Shown in pieces: positions 1-9,108 of a stretch of DNA of 20,322 nt; within the stretch, counting starts at the first letter, position 1, and each line of letters opens with the position of its first letter. This stretch comes from Silene noctiflora. Taxonomy: Eukaryota; Streptophyta; Magnoliopsida; Caryophyllales; Caryophyllaceae. A program made the translations under genes and the position numbers. The notes beneath the pieces are model-generated. The model ran no database searches. It was not told where the DNA came from and saw nothing but the letters and a program-made list of their open reading frames with translations. The DNA lies in contig VHZZ01009638.1 of the NCBI GenBank assembly GCA_009801015.1, forward strand, positions 17,270 to 37,591, read 5' to 3'.

Positions 1-378
1 TCTCTATGCCTAAGGTGGCCTTGGTAAGGCACTTTGGAGTATGGGGGTGTTACACTATGTTCATACCATGTTTCCCCTATGAACCCGTGAAACCCTATAG
101 TTTTTGTTATTTCATTTGTTTGCATCTCTATATACTTGCCTTTTTGGTTCATTTGCTTACACCTTTACTTTCATTGGTTGCATTTAGCTTTCTTGATATT
201 TACTTGCCTTTATTTAGACCAAACCAAATCCTAATTTGTGACACCCCTAGTACAACTACCACTAGCTTGACCAATGTTGAACACCCATGTCCTTTGGGCT
301 CGACCTTTACTTACTACTAGCTAGTTTGTTTGAGATATAAATAATGTTTGATAGGGTGTGACGACTTAACCTTCATCA
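1..378 (+). repeat. 3' end of the 5' LTR of element 1
   Basis: The sequence ends in CA three bases before the PBS, as an LTR should. It carries the tail phrase seen in Athila/Tat LTRs, CCTTTGGG followed by TCGACC and a TACTACTAG-like stretch (about 290-320). A closely similar phrase recurs near the end of the second Athila-type LTR (about 19773-19806). The LTR start lies outside the window. The open frame across 6-320 is a chance frame in this LTR and not a gene. Confidence 0.75.
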
Positions 379-381
379 AAA

Positions 382-399
382 TGGCGCCGTTGCCGGGGA
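382..399 (+). promoter_or_regulatory. Primer-binding site, tRNA-Asp type (element 1)
   Basis: TGGCGCCGTTGCCGGGGA lies three bases after the LTR end. It is complementary to the 3' end (including CCA) expected of plant tRNA-Asp, the primer known for Athila elements. Minus-strand DNA synthesis would start here. It fixes the orientation of element 1 as plus. Confidence 0.9.
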
Positions 400-552
400 A
401 GGTTTTGTGTATTTGAATTGTTCTTGTGTTTAGTTTTAGTTTTGCTTCTTCTTGAAAGACCTTGGTTCCTTGAGGATTTTGTTTGTTATTTTTACTTTGT
501 TTGTTGTTCATGATGTCTATATTCATTTTCCTTTTAACATGAAAATGAGTCT
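400..552 (+). other. Untranslated leader of element 1
   Basis: T-rich non-coding sequence lies between the PBS and the first gag-like codons. I see no ORF, hairpin or splice signal that stands out. A minus-strand open frame at 317-526 crosses the PBS and is not credible. Confidence 0.5.
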
Positions 553-762
553 TTTGATAAATACCTTGCTAGATTTTATGATTATATGACTTATGCTTGG
601 TATGATGGTATTGTTCTTTCCACTTGGGAGGCATGTTGTGTTCTTTGTAATGGCATGAACCTTAAAACCCGCAACTTAGCACTTCACATGAATGATGGTC
701 GGATATTTTAAATGAGTTTTAAGGAGTTTTGGGACTTTTTAAATCCATGGCAACCAAGTGTT
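553..762 (+). pseudogene. Gag (capsid-domain) remnant of element 1
   Basis: Read in the frame starting at 553, the translation has the spacing of a plant retrotransposon gag domain. FDKYLARFYDY matches the region where gag usually has a YxxRF-like helix. WEACCVLCNGMNLKTRNLAL fits the usual F-x-GL-x-TR segment. MNDGRIF followed by FKEFWDFLN fits the usual MxxGxF...EAWDFL segment. One in-frame TAA (709-711) splits it and a double TGA at 763 ends it. There is no convincing start codon in frame. Gag would form the virus-like particle around the element RNA. The domain is much shorter than a full Athila gag, so this is a fragment. Recognition is by motif pattern only. Confidence 0.6.
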
Positions 763-937
763 TGATGAAAGACTTACATAACATAGTAGGGAGTGCAATA
801 GAGGGTATGATGGAAACGATAAAAACCACATTTCAAAAATTCATTGAGGACAATTAAAATGTGAATGAGACTTGTGAGGATGAGATACCCACCTTTACCA
901 TTAACCCACCTTTTACACCTTCAAATTTACCCCTCCT

Positions 938-1102
938 TGGGAAGATGGAGTGATAGAAGAGGATAGTGATGATGATGAGGATTACATTTTTTATTGCAAA
1001 ACCAATACCTTGATTCCTTTACCTTACCCCTCTTGTGTGACAATGAACCCACCTTCCATGAAATGCAATGCTAATGGGAAAATGGAGGATGAGATGGAAT
1101 AA
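938..1102 (+). pseudogene. Acidic reading-frame fragment after gag
   Basis: A frame opens at 938 and stops with TAA at 1100-1102. It encodes an Asp/Glu run (EEDSDDDED) followed by a Pro/Cys-containing stretch. The next open frame (1105-1542), also acidic, starts almost at once in a different frame, so the two were probably one protein before a frameshift. The stretch from 763 to 937 holds short pieces with stops in every frame. I do not recognise the family. It is probably the downstream part of the gag polyprotein of element 1 or a separate element-specific protein. Confidence 0.4.
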
Positions 1103-1104
1103 GC

Positions 1105-1542
1105 TTGAGTGAAAATTTACCCTTTGAGGATGACGTCTTGGAGGGAGACAAATGTGTTGAACTTGGTGAGCCTTGTATTGACAACCCCTTTGATAGCGGC
1201 CCTCGTTGGGATGAGGAAGTTGAAGACAATTGGGAAACCCAAATTGATACCATTGAAGCCACCTTAGAGAAAAATGAGAGTACTTATCTTGAGTTTGGTG
1301 ACTTTGACTATTTGGAGGACGAATTGGGTGAGATAGTAAGCGATCTCATGTCCCATGTTCCTTCTTTCCATCATTCTTTCCATAATTATTGTCATGGTGT
1401 TCTTGACATGGTTGTTTGGTCCACTAATTTGGCGTTTTTTATTTCTATATTCATGTGGTGGTATCCATGCTTCTTTGTGCCCTACTCCCAAGAGTTTGAC
1501 CAACTTCTATCAGCTTTAAGTGCCATTGATATCATTACATGA
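1105..1542 (+). pseudogene. Acidic protein with a hydrophobic C-terminal segment, unknown family
   Basis: This is an open frame of 145 codons, the longest in the left half of element 1. It begins at a TTG, not an ATG. The first in-frame ATG is at residue 82, so it is best read as the continuation of the upstream acidic fragment after a frameshift. Residues 1-80 are strongly acidic. Residues 83-96 are His-rich. Residues 99-126 form one long hydrophobic, aromatic stretch (FFISIFMWWY at the core) that could be a membrane segment. The end is LLSALSAIDIIT. I do not recognise the family. It lies between the gag remnant and the ORF-1-like gene, where gag-pol coding would be expected, so it may be a decayed element protein. 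Whether it was ever translated is unknown. Confidence 0.4.
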
Positions 1543-1779
1543 ATTTTTTAATTGAAATTCTTGGTTTGGTGGAGTTCCCCTATAACCATCAACTTGTATA
1601 TATGTATATATGTAGTTTTGCATGCATTTGTTATTTAATTCTTGCACGAGAGATGAGAGGGAGGGATCTTACATTTCTTTTGAGCACTTTGAAGGAGAAA
1701 GATGAAAATGAGAAGGTAGGAAACATAAAGAAATGAAGAAAATGAAGAAATTGGGTTTGTGTATAATTGCTTATCATAT
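1543..1779 (+). other. Non-coding spacer of element 1
   Basis: AT-rich sequence with a TATATATG-type stretch near 1600 and a purine-rich AAATGAAGAA repeat near 1730-1750. Short open frames on both strands have no recognisable motif. No gene is supported. Confidence 0.5.
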
Positions 1780-2103
1780 TGGAAGAGTTCGAGCCAAAAC
1801 TTGTGCAAATCGCTCGACCCAAGAAGAGCCCACACGAGTTGGAGGCTAAGAAATGAAGAAAAACGACCCTGGGCCATAACTTGGGCAAGACAAGACCAAC
1901 TCGTGCGAGTTATGAAGCAACTCGAGCGAGTTGAGAAGCGCTCAGGCGAGGCATACTGGACAGTAAAGAAAAAAATAGAACAAACGCCCATCTCGAGCGA
2001 GACGTAACCAGCTCGGGCGATATGACCAGCATCTCGAGCGAGATGAGAACATAAATATTGCACTGGTCCAGAATCCGGGCGAGCTAAGCCAAACCCGCCC
2101 GAG
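1780..2103. repeat. Cluster of near-palindromic CTCGNNCGAG motifs
   Basis: About eleven copies or half-copies of CTCGNNCGAG lie in roughly 320 bp. The clearest are CTCGTGCGAG (1900), CTCGAGCGAG (1921, 1992 and 2033), CTCAGGCGAG (1941), CTCGGGCGAT (2012) and TCCGGGCGAG (2074). Spacing is irregular, about 10-50 bp. The block sits just upstream of the ORF-1-like gene. It could be a leader or promoter region for that gene, or a fragment of LTR-type sequence. Open frames on both strands here are by-products of the higher GC content. Confidence 0.7.
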
Positions 2104-2273
2104 TTGAGCTTCAACCTTGTGTTTTGCTTCATTTTGCACGACACATTCAACACTCATCCTATCTTACCTCTATCTTCATCTTCCTCAAACATAAACACAA
2201 CTTATTCATCCCCATTTCATCAAAACCCACTCAAATCTCAACCAAATTCAACCAAATTACCAAATCAAAACCT

Positions 2274-3544
2274 ACTCGTTTTCTTTGTCATCATATTTTG
2301 GATAAACTCGGTATTGTTGGTTAAACTGAGTCTTTGTTTAGAGGAATGGGTCTTGAGACAATGTTTAACATGTATGAGATGACTTACTTGAGCCTCACTT
2401 TGGAATACTTATGTCGTCTGAAATTTTATCAAAGAGATGAGGTGTGCTTGGAGTTTCGATTATGTAATGGAACTCACCGGTTGACACTAGCTAGTTTCGG
2501 TGCTATTTTTAGACTTACATTTCCGGAGACCGACCTTGAAAAGCCCGTGGGTTTTACGGAGTCACATTTGTGGAGAGCACTTACCGGGTTGGATTTGGTT
2601 AATTTTACAAGGTGTCATGCTTTTAATGTTCATCACCCAGTCATTAGAGTGTGGTATAGATTTATTGCGGGGTCTATCATTGTTCGGAGTGACACGGGGG
2701 GTCTTAGACAACTTTACATGGCCTTTCTCAAGTCTTATTTGAATGTCTAAGGGTTGCCTAATTATAACTTCAACCCCACACTTGAGATGCTCATTCGGTT
2801 TAGAGCAATAGCTAGGGGAACGGCGAAGAACAAGGGGATTGTAATTGGAGGTTTTATATATAACTAGGATGGGTCAAGCTTTGTTTCCGGGATTTAATAA
2901 TAATAAGAGGTATACACCTTTGCCCGAAGATACTTTATGTGATGAAACGACCATCTTTCAATTTCATAAATGGTGTAAGTATAATGAGTAGGGAAGAATT
3001 GATTGGCTTACAAAGGGGAGCACTACATTCACCCTTCTTATTGGAACCTTCCAGCCGTCCTACCTAGTTCGAGCTACCTTGCACCTATGCCCAGCTACCT
3101 CCTTTCTATCGAGAGGATTGTGGCTCTACCACCTAGAAGACAGAAGAAGCCGGGTCAATCTTCTACTCATGCACCACGAGTTTCAAGCCATGGCCTTCCA
3201 CCTTTTCTCCAAGGTGTTCGGCCTTCCTATGCCGTCATTCCACTATTCCCCAATGTTTACCGACCCTAGACTTCTCCTCCTTCCACGAACCCTCTTTCGA
3301 GCATCGACTTGTTGCCGGGTATGATTACCACATTGACATGAGGATCCATCAAGGGCAATAAGACACTTATTTGGCCCTTTATCCTCAATACAATCACGTG
3401 GCTCAACAAGGGTTAATCGATCCTAATGGTCCGACGCCTTCTTTTGGGTAACCGCACCTCGTGTTTCCAAACCAAGGCGAGGAGGAGGATGAAGATGAAG
3501 AGAATGAAGATGAGGACAACTTTGATGAAGGGGGATTTGATTAA
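2274..3544 (+). pseudogene. ATHILA ORF-1-like gene, broken by stops and frameshifts
   Basis: The pattern fits the ATHILA ORF-1 family (Pfam PF03078), a plant Athila-specific protein of unclear function. In the first frame, LDKLGIVG is followed by an in-frame TAA (2322-2324). Then come YLSLTLEYLCRL (near 2380), a LEFRL...LTLASFGAIFRL core, and HPVIRVWYRFIAG (near 2635), followed by a TAA at 2748-2750. The same frame continues past that stop with IVIGGFIYN (near 2850), the usual glycine-rich segment. The reading then shifts at about 2869 (GQALFPGFNNN, PLPEDTLCDE) and again at about 3038 into a Pro-rich region. It shifts once more after about 3270 and ends with a Glu/Asp-rich tail (EEEDEDEENEDED) and TAA at 3542-3544. 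At least two stops and three shifts make it non-functional. The start is unclear: 2274 is where homology-like sequence begins, and the largest single open piece is 2334-2750. Confidence 0.72.
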
Positions 3545-3775
3545 AATCCCGATTGTAAGACTTATATCCTTTCTCTATCTCTTGTATATACCTTGCATTG
3601 TATTAAATTTCATATTAGTTTGCATATTAGTCTAGCTTAGCTTGCATGTTAGTTTACATTTACCTTGCATTTGTAACATATCAGATAGTTCACTTGACAT
3701 GTAGTTTAGCTTGCATTGTGATATAATCCATGTAGTTAGTTGCATTTAGTAAATTTATTTTTGCATTCATGCATG
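3545..3775 (+). other. TTGCAT-rich non-coding spacer after ORF-1
   Basis: T-rich sequence in which TTGCAT recurs about seven times in 180 bp (for example near 3590, 3621, 3641, 3664, 3711, 3740 and 3762). No coding frame is credible. A spacer of the same style follows the ORF-1-like tail of element 4 at 20080-20322, so this looks like a shared Athila/Tat 3' spacer. Confidence 0.55.
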
Positions 3776-3780
3776 GTCAC
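3776..3780. repeat. Target-site duplication GTCAC, left copy
   Basis: GTCAC directly precedes TGTGGACATG, the left end of element 2. The same five bases directly follow its right end, TATCCACA. A 5-bp duplication is normal for Ty3/gypsy integration and sets the element's borders independently of LTR alignment. Confidence 0.88.
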
Positions 3781-5259
3781 TGTGGACATGGGCTACCCGT
3801 GCCGCGTACACCCGCGCGTTGGTAATGTTTGAGGTGACGGTACTTCTCCCACTGAACTTTGTGTTGACAAAGCACGTCATGGACCATTACCGATTTGTAA
3901 GGCATGAAACCGGTGGATGGTTTGAACAAGCCTGCATTTGTGGAGTCGCCACCAATTTTTGTGGATAATTGGATCCGTTCAATTACTTCGCGTCACGTCA
4001 AGACACAAAGTAGTGACATAAACACTAAGAATTTTGTTACTCTTAACATTCCATGTCTAGAATGACTCTCGCGATGCCAATGAACACTGGTGTTCTTAGA
4101 TATCTAAGTAAGGGGTGAGGGTACGTATTAGAAGGCTCATACTAGAACACCTAATTTCATCCGCCTCGATAGCGGCCTTTACTAATGGTCAGGGAATGTC
4201 ATTTATATTTGATATGCCATTTGTTATATGCATGCAATGCAACAATTAATAGAATAAATCCTAGCATGTGAATTAAACTACGCCAGTTAACAAATAAAGT
4301 TAGCAAACAATTGAGTCAAAGTGGAAATTTTTACTCTTTACATGTGAGAAGAAAAGTAAACAAAAGAAAATAAATTACATTACAACGAACAATGAATCTA
4401 TGCCATAAATACGTCAAAAAAAGAAATAAAATATTAAACACGAAACAGAAGGTGATAATTATGAATAATAGTTAATTATAAACTAATTAGAATAGCTACG
4501 TCCGAACGAGATGAGTTCTGAGGCAGAAATCAGCCCATAACAAGCACAACACGTGTTGCGCCCTCTGGAAGAGGCGCATCGCTTAGTGCGACTATTCTCT
4601 GGTTGGATTCGGACTGTGAAAGTCAGACTCACGTTTTTTAATATTCGTTAGTTGATTTAAGATGTATTAATTGATATTTAACTCGAGTTTGAAGTAGTTT
4701 AACTGATTACATACATGAGGGATTGTCGTAAAGCAAAAGACATGTACAAAAAATGAAATTCAATGATTTGGTATGGGAAGATCGAATCATAAAAATCCGG
4801 GTTTTTTAATAAATGACAAAAACCCACAAATAATGAATTATAAGGGATTTGAGTCAGAAAGGATTTAATAAAAAAAAATAAAAGATTGTAAATTTATGAC
4901 AGAAAACGAAATAAGGACGAAACAAATAGTACTCGAGGAAGAAGAAGAAGAAGAGTAGCAGCAGCTAAGCAGCCTCTGGAAAAGATGCGGTAAACGCTGC
5001 GTCTGTTTCAGAAGGCGCAACTGCTTCTGCGTTTCTTCTCGACAGTCTTTCCCTGCTGATTCGTCAAAAAGGTTTAAAAACTATGGTTTTGAAAGCGATT
5101 AATGACGTATTTGCGACATAGAGCCTTACATAGTAATAAATACAGAAAATAAAATATGAATTGGGATTTACACCGTCAGGCTTACATGTTTGCGAAGAAA
5201 AAAATGACATAATTCGACGATGTAAAGAAGATGCCCTTTAAAAAGGATTTAGAAAAATG
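3781..5259 (-). repeat. 3' LTR of element 2, truncated (R/U5 part only)
   Basis: It aligns with 9109-10570 of the right LTR through shared landmarks: TTGTGTTGACAAAGCACGTC, GTGGAGTCGCC, TGTCTAGAATGACTCTCGCG and ATATGCATGCAATGCAACAA. It has about 17 extra bases near 3792-3810. Similarity fades at about 5259, after AAGGATTTAGAAAAA. The missing part is the U3 with the TATA box. The copy contains GAAGAA and GCAGCA microsatellite runs near 4940-4970 and two GCGCA-type palindromic patches (about 4557-4595 and 4975-5035). Confidence 0.82.
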
Positions 5260-6202
5260 GTAGGTTAAATGACGTTGGATCAAGTTTCCATGTCTTGGCC
5301 CCTAAAGGTTGGGTATATGCGACAAGCTTAAGAGGATTCTCAAAATTCTTAACTATCTCCCTGTAACGGTCTCGAGAAGGACTTAGGGTGTGCGGTTGGC
5401 TATATGGCGGTGCTAGCTGACCATTTGGCATCATCAGCTTCAGGTTCTACCATTGACTATTGGCATTTGTTTTCGGAATTTCTCTTTAGACTTTGGATTC
5501 AGATTATTGATCTAGAATCTATCTCGCTTAGTTTCGGGCTCTATCCCTTTGGTTTGCTTCGGGCTTTGTCTTTTGATATTGGCATCGATCTCTCTTCTTG
5601 ATTAAGCCTTTCTTCTTAGTCTCGTGGCTTTTGGATTTGCCTTTGAATTTGATTATGACTTGCTATCATGGATTTGGGTCAGACTAACACCTTATGTGTG
5701 AGATGGGTCGGTCTTTAGTAGACAGGTTTTGTATTGTGGGGAATGGGCTTGCCTTCCATCATGGATCATTAATAAGGGAGATGGTCTAGTTTCATCCTAA
5801 AATATCTTAAGATATGCTCGTCCTAAACTAGGTTACAACGAGGTTTCTATTGCCAGAAATGGAATAAGTAAAGAAATTGGACACGGAGTTTCGGATCTTC
5901 CACCACTTAGAACGAAACGTCACTTAAGTATACTCGCATTGACTTGACATGTTTAGTTGTTTTAAAATGTCTCAAACCAAATTTTGTTGTCACGAGAAAT
6001 GGTAAGAAAAAGATAGAATAATATGTGGATTGAAAATCGTACTTTTATTGAAATGATGAATAAATTTAACATAGACCCGAGAAGACATGTGACTCGTAGG
6101 ACAGCCCCCAGGTTGTCACTAGGAATGTGAATGAAGAAAAACAGACACTACAAAAACTATGGGAAAGAAAGCCTAAGACTCGGAGGTAGACTCTGACTCG
6201 AT
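5260..6202 (-). other. Degenerate internal region of element 2, downstream of gag
   Basis: This piece joins the truncated left LTR to the gag-like modules. Short open frames exist on both strands (minus 5249-5434, plus 5404-5601) but none carries a motif I recognise. No protease, RT or integrase signature was found. It is probably decayed post-gag sequence at the edge of the proposed deletion. Confidence 0.45.
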
Positions 6203-6935
6203 CTAAGATCCAGACTCGTAATCATCGGCCCATGCTTGAACATTCTCGCTTCCAGCAACTTTCTTCGACATTCGGTTTTGTGCATTCATCCATTTGAGCA
6301 CCTCATCCTCGTCGTTGGGAACACTAGAAGGATAACAGTCAAGAAGAGTTTCTTGATAAGTGGTATATCCATGAGGATTACCTAAGTTACCTTGTGGGTT
6401 AAAAGTTGAGAGAGACAGTTCACCACGTTCAATCATATCTAGGATCACATGCTTGAGCTAATAGCATATCTCGGTATCGTGTCCATTACTTTTGTGATAT
6501 TGTCAATATGCGTTATTGTCCCAGGATTTGGACTTCTTTTCGAGGTCAGGTGTAGGTCCAATGGGCTTCAACTTCCATTGTCATGAGTCTCTGAAAGGCA
6601 TTGGCATATGTGATACCAATATCGGTAAATTTCCTACGAGGTATACCCCTTTTGTTGGGATCCCTCGAGAGGATGACCTCGTCGATGTGATCGATCTCCA
6701 TTGTTAAATTCTCTATGGTCTTAATATCACGACCTTTCAAACGAGATGCATAATTTGGGTTGAGGCAGTTAATGACATGTTCGACTAATGTCCCCTCCCC
6801 TGATTGATCGAGCATTTGTGAATTCATTTTCCTTTTCACCAAATGATTGGTGGAGTGATCATTGGCTTGATTATTTGAAGGATTAAAATCTTTATCAGTC
6901 TTCTTGGTTTCTGTGTTTGAGCTAGTTAAGAGCGA
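6203..6935 (-). pseudogene. Gag-like module C (third zinc-knuckle unit) of element 2
   Basis: Read on the minus strand, a coil-like segment comes first (KTIENLTMEIDHIDEVI, near 6725-6780). The module-start motif RRKFTDIGITYANAFQRL follows at about 6600-6660. A frameshift then leads to a zinc-knuckle-like piece, QYHKSNGHDTEIC, near 6465-6505. The first Cys of the C-X2-H-X4-H-X4-C pattern is replaced by TGA, and a TAG follows the last Cys. The segment then reads LKHVILDMIERGEL and runs open to a stop at about 6203. In an active element this protein would package RNA into particles. This copy is inactive. Confidence 0.65.
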
Positions 6936-7495
6936 GACAGAAATCCTGTCATCCTCGATTCCATCTTGTATGATATGGTTAGACATCATGTCCTCTGCAC
7001 CTATGGTATTTGCAATATAAATTGCCATCCCAAAATCGGCTAACTTTTTCTGCATCTGGGGTTGGACCGAAAGGCTAGAGAAGACCCAGAGAAGCCAACT
7101 TGATCAAGGCTACGACATAAGGTACGCTTAGATTTGTGAATGGCCTTGGAGGTTGGTTAGGCTTCTTCGACGAAGGCTTCATGAGGTTACCTTTGTTGAT
7201 TTTGATCCTTGGACAAGACGGATGTATTATATGAGCAGAACTAAGGATAAACTGATCTTTCGTCTTCTCTATGAATATGTTAGGTTGAGGGATTGTATGA
7301 ACATCCTCTCTTTTTTTTTTTCAGTGGTTGAGTATCAAGATTCTTGCCCATTTTAGCAAGTTGTTTTTCACATGTGACAAATTTACTTTCCAAGTGGGAA
7401 AGTCGAAGGGTTAGATCATCGATGGCTCCCTCTAGAATGAAAACTATATTGTTAATGGTGGCAGAAATCATGAACATTCCGCTCTTGATATCATT
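6936..7495 (-). pseudogene. Gag-like module B (second zinc-knuckle unit) of element 2
   Basis: On the minus strand it starts with a predicted coiled coil (EGAIDDLTLRLSHLESKF, near 7360-7420). A Lys/Pro-rich linker (KKPNQPPRPFTNL) follows. Next come PFGPTPDAEKV and the knuckle CKYHRCRGHD at about 6985-7015, which keeps the first Cys and both His. Stops lie before the linker (about 7280) and before PFGPTPD. After GHDV the frame breaks and the expected last Cys is lost. Coding resumes in another frame as HIIQDGIEDDRIS. The order of parts matches modules A and C, which is why I call it a tandem copy. Confidence 0.68.
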
Positions 7496-8140
7496 GTCTT
7501 CGAGCACATTGATTTCTTCGTTGTTACGAGGAACAAGGAGATGAGAACAATCTAGGGATGATTTATGGTCATGTTTAATGATGCTAGACCCAAGAGGGTC
7601 AATCTTCTTGGATTGCTTAATAGAAGGTGGCAATGGTAGCTTGCCATTCTCGATCATGTCCTGGATAATATGCTTTAAGCGAAAGCATTCCTTCCTATCA
7701 TGTCCCCTACCTTAATGGTACAGGAAATACGAATTGTTTTTCCATCTAGGCAATATCTTTTCAGTATCTGGGGTTGGACCGATTGGATGGAGTTTTCCAT
7801 GGGAAACCAGTCTTCGTAGAGCCACTTCATATGCAGTTCCGAGGTTGGTATGGAGTCTCTAAGAGGTTGGCTCCCTTATCTTCATTGGTCGCTTAGGTTG
7901 ATGGATCGTGTTGGGCTTAGATGATTCAAGGCTATAGCTTGGCATTGGGGAACAAGAAGAGGGTAAAGACTTCATTATGCCCATTTGGTTTTCCATATCG
8001 AAGAGACGAGTGCTCAAGTTTTCGACAGTGGCCTGAAACTTCATGACTGCAGAACTTAGTCCTTCGATGGCTGACAGGATGGCGGATAAAATTCCTTGTA
8101 TAACTTCGCTGGAAATTGCAGAATTCCTACCGAGAATAAA
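7496..8140 (-). pseudogene. Gag-like module A (first zinc-knuckle unit) of element 2
   Basis: One minus-strand frame runs through the whole module with only two stops, a TAG at about 7859 and a TAA at about 7712. It opens with a helical stretch (SAISSEVIQGILSAIL, then VENLSTRLFDMENQMG). A Ser/Pro/Lys linker follows, then NLGTAYEVALRRL, HPIGPTPDTEKI, and the knuckle region FLYH-stop-GRGHDRKEC near 7680-7725. It ends with FRLKHIIQDMIENGKLPLP. The order matches the C-terminal part of Ogre/Tat gag. The first knuckle Cys is Phe here (TTC for TGC). It shares its frame with the start of module B. Confidence 0.72.
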
Positions 8141-8150
8141 ATGACGCGCG

Positions 8151-8471
8151 TTACAATTCGATTCGGCATGGGATCACGCAAACTAAGGCAGCACATTTGG
8201 GATACACGAAGGGACATGCATGAGGACAAAATGGGACAACTAGACTCCGACTCATGAGTTCTTGAAATGTCGTGAGCGACTTCTTGTATTTGAACTCATG
8301 GTGTTTGACTTTAACTTCGACTTTAGACTCGAGTGTTGACTTTGACGAAGTGACCCTTATATTGCTGACCTTACTAACAGGTTTAGACATGGTTGAAGAT
8401 GGTGCGACGCTAACACGTGTGCTTATGACAAATTTGACTCGGGGTTTGTGTTGTGCGTACCCGACAGACAT
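8151..8471 (-). pseudogene. Basic, Ser/Val-rich frame upstream of the gag modules
   Basis: An ATG-started frame of 106 codons lies between the PBS and module A. It is Lys-, Ser- and Val-rich and has no motif that I recognise. It ends just before module A in a different frame, so it may be the N-terminal part of the same gag, or chance. Its position fits the start of the element's coding region. Confidence 0.35.
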
Positions 8472-9089
8472 GTTTTTTTGAAAGTCTATCTTTGAAATTG
8501 GGAATTTTGAAAAACAGAATTACAGAAATTTTGAAACTTTGAAATTGGAATTTTAGTTACAGAACATTTGAATTTTTGAAGAAGGAATGAAATTTTAATT
8601 ACAGAAAATTTGGCATTATTTGGTTTACAAATTAAGACTTTTGATTGACTCGGAAAACACATAATATGTATACATACGAACAGGCGTTATAACGATATGT
8701 TGAGTGCTTTAAAGGGGTTTTGTCTTAGAAGGGTGGGTTGCCACACCAAGCTATCAAACCCTGGTATGTGGAGAGGTCCGACCCAAACATGAGTAAGGCC
8801 AGTTCGTAGTTCCATTTCCTCGAGTAGTGAAAGCTCTTGATACAAACATGAATAAGCATCGTAGTGTGTTTGACGTCAATTGCTATCCATCTACTAGGGA
8901 CAAATAAGAATTTGCACCATCGAGACGGAACATTTGGTCGACTCGGTTTAGTTAAGAGCCTAGGAAGGCTAGTTGAAATGACGTAAGATGGTCGAGTAAT
9001 GAAAACTAATGACTGTCTCATAAAAACTAAACCTAACCTTATTCAAGTTTCACCCTGTGTAACATTAGACTTAGTCTAAGTGTATCTTT
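8472..9089 (-). other. Leader of element 2 between PBS and gag
   Basis: The part near 8480-8630 on the plus strand is rich in GAAATTTTGAA-like repeats. A 98-codon minus frame (8725-9021) shows no recognisable domain and is probably chance. No pol or regulatory motif was seen. Confidence 0.45.
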
Positions 9090-9105
9090 CCCAGCGGAGT
9101 CGCCA
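9090..9105 (-). promoter_or_regulatory. Primer-binding site, tRNA-Arg type (element 2)
   Basis: On the minus strand this reads TGGCGACTCCGCTGGG, three bases after the LTR end. It is complementary to a tRNA ending CCCAGCGGAGTCGCCA, which fits a plant tRNA-Arg. Priming by tRNA-Arg is the known habit of Ogre elements. It sets the minus-strand orientation. Confidence 0.85.
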
Positions 9106-9108
9106 AAC

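Noticed and set aside
6-320. 104-codon plus-strand frame at the left edge
   Set aside because: It lies inside the LTR tail and has a low-complexity hydrophobic translation without a motif.
8725-9021. 98-codon minus-strand frame just inside the element 2 PBS
   Set aside because: It has no domain or compositional sign of a gag start. It lies in the leader and is probably chance.
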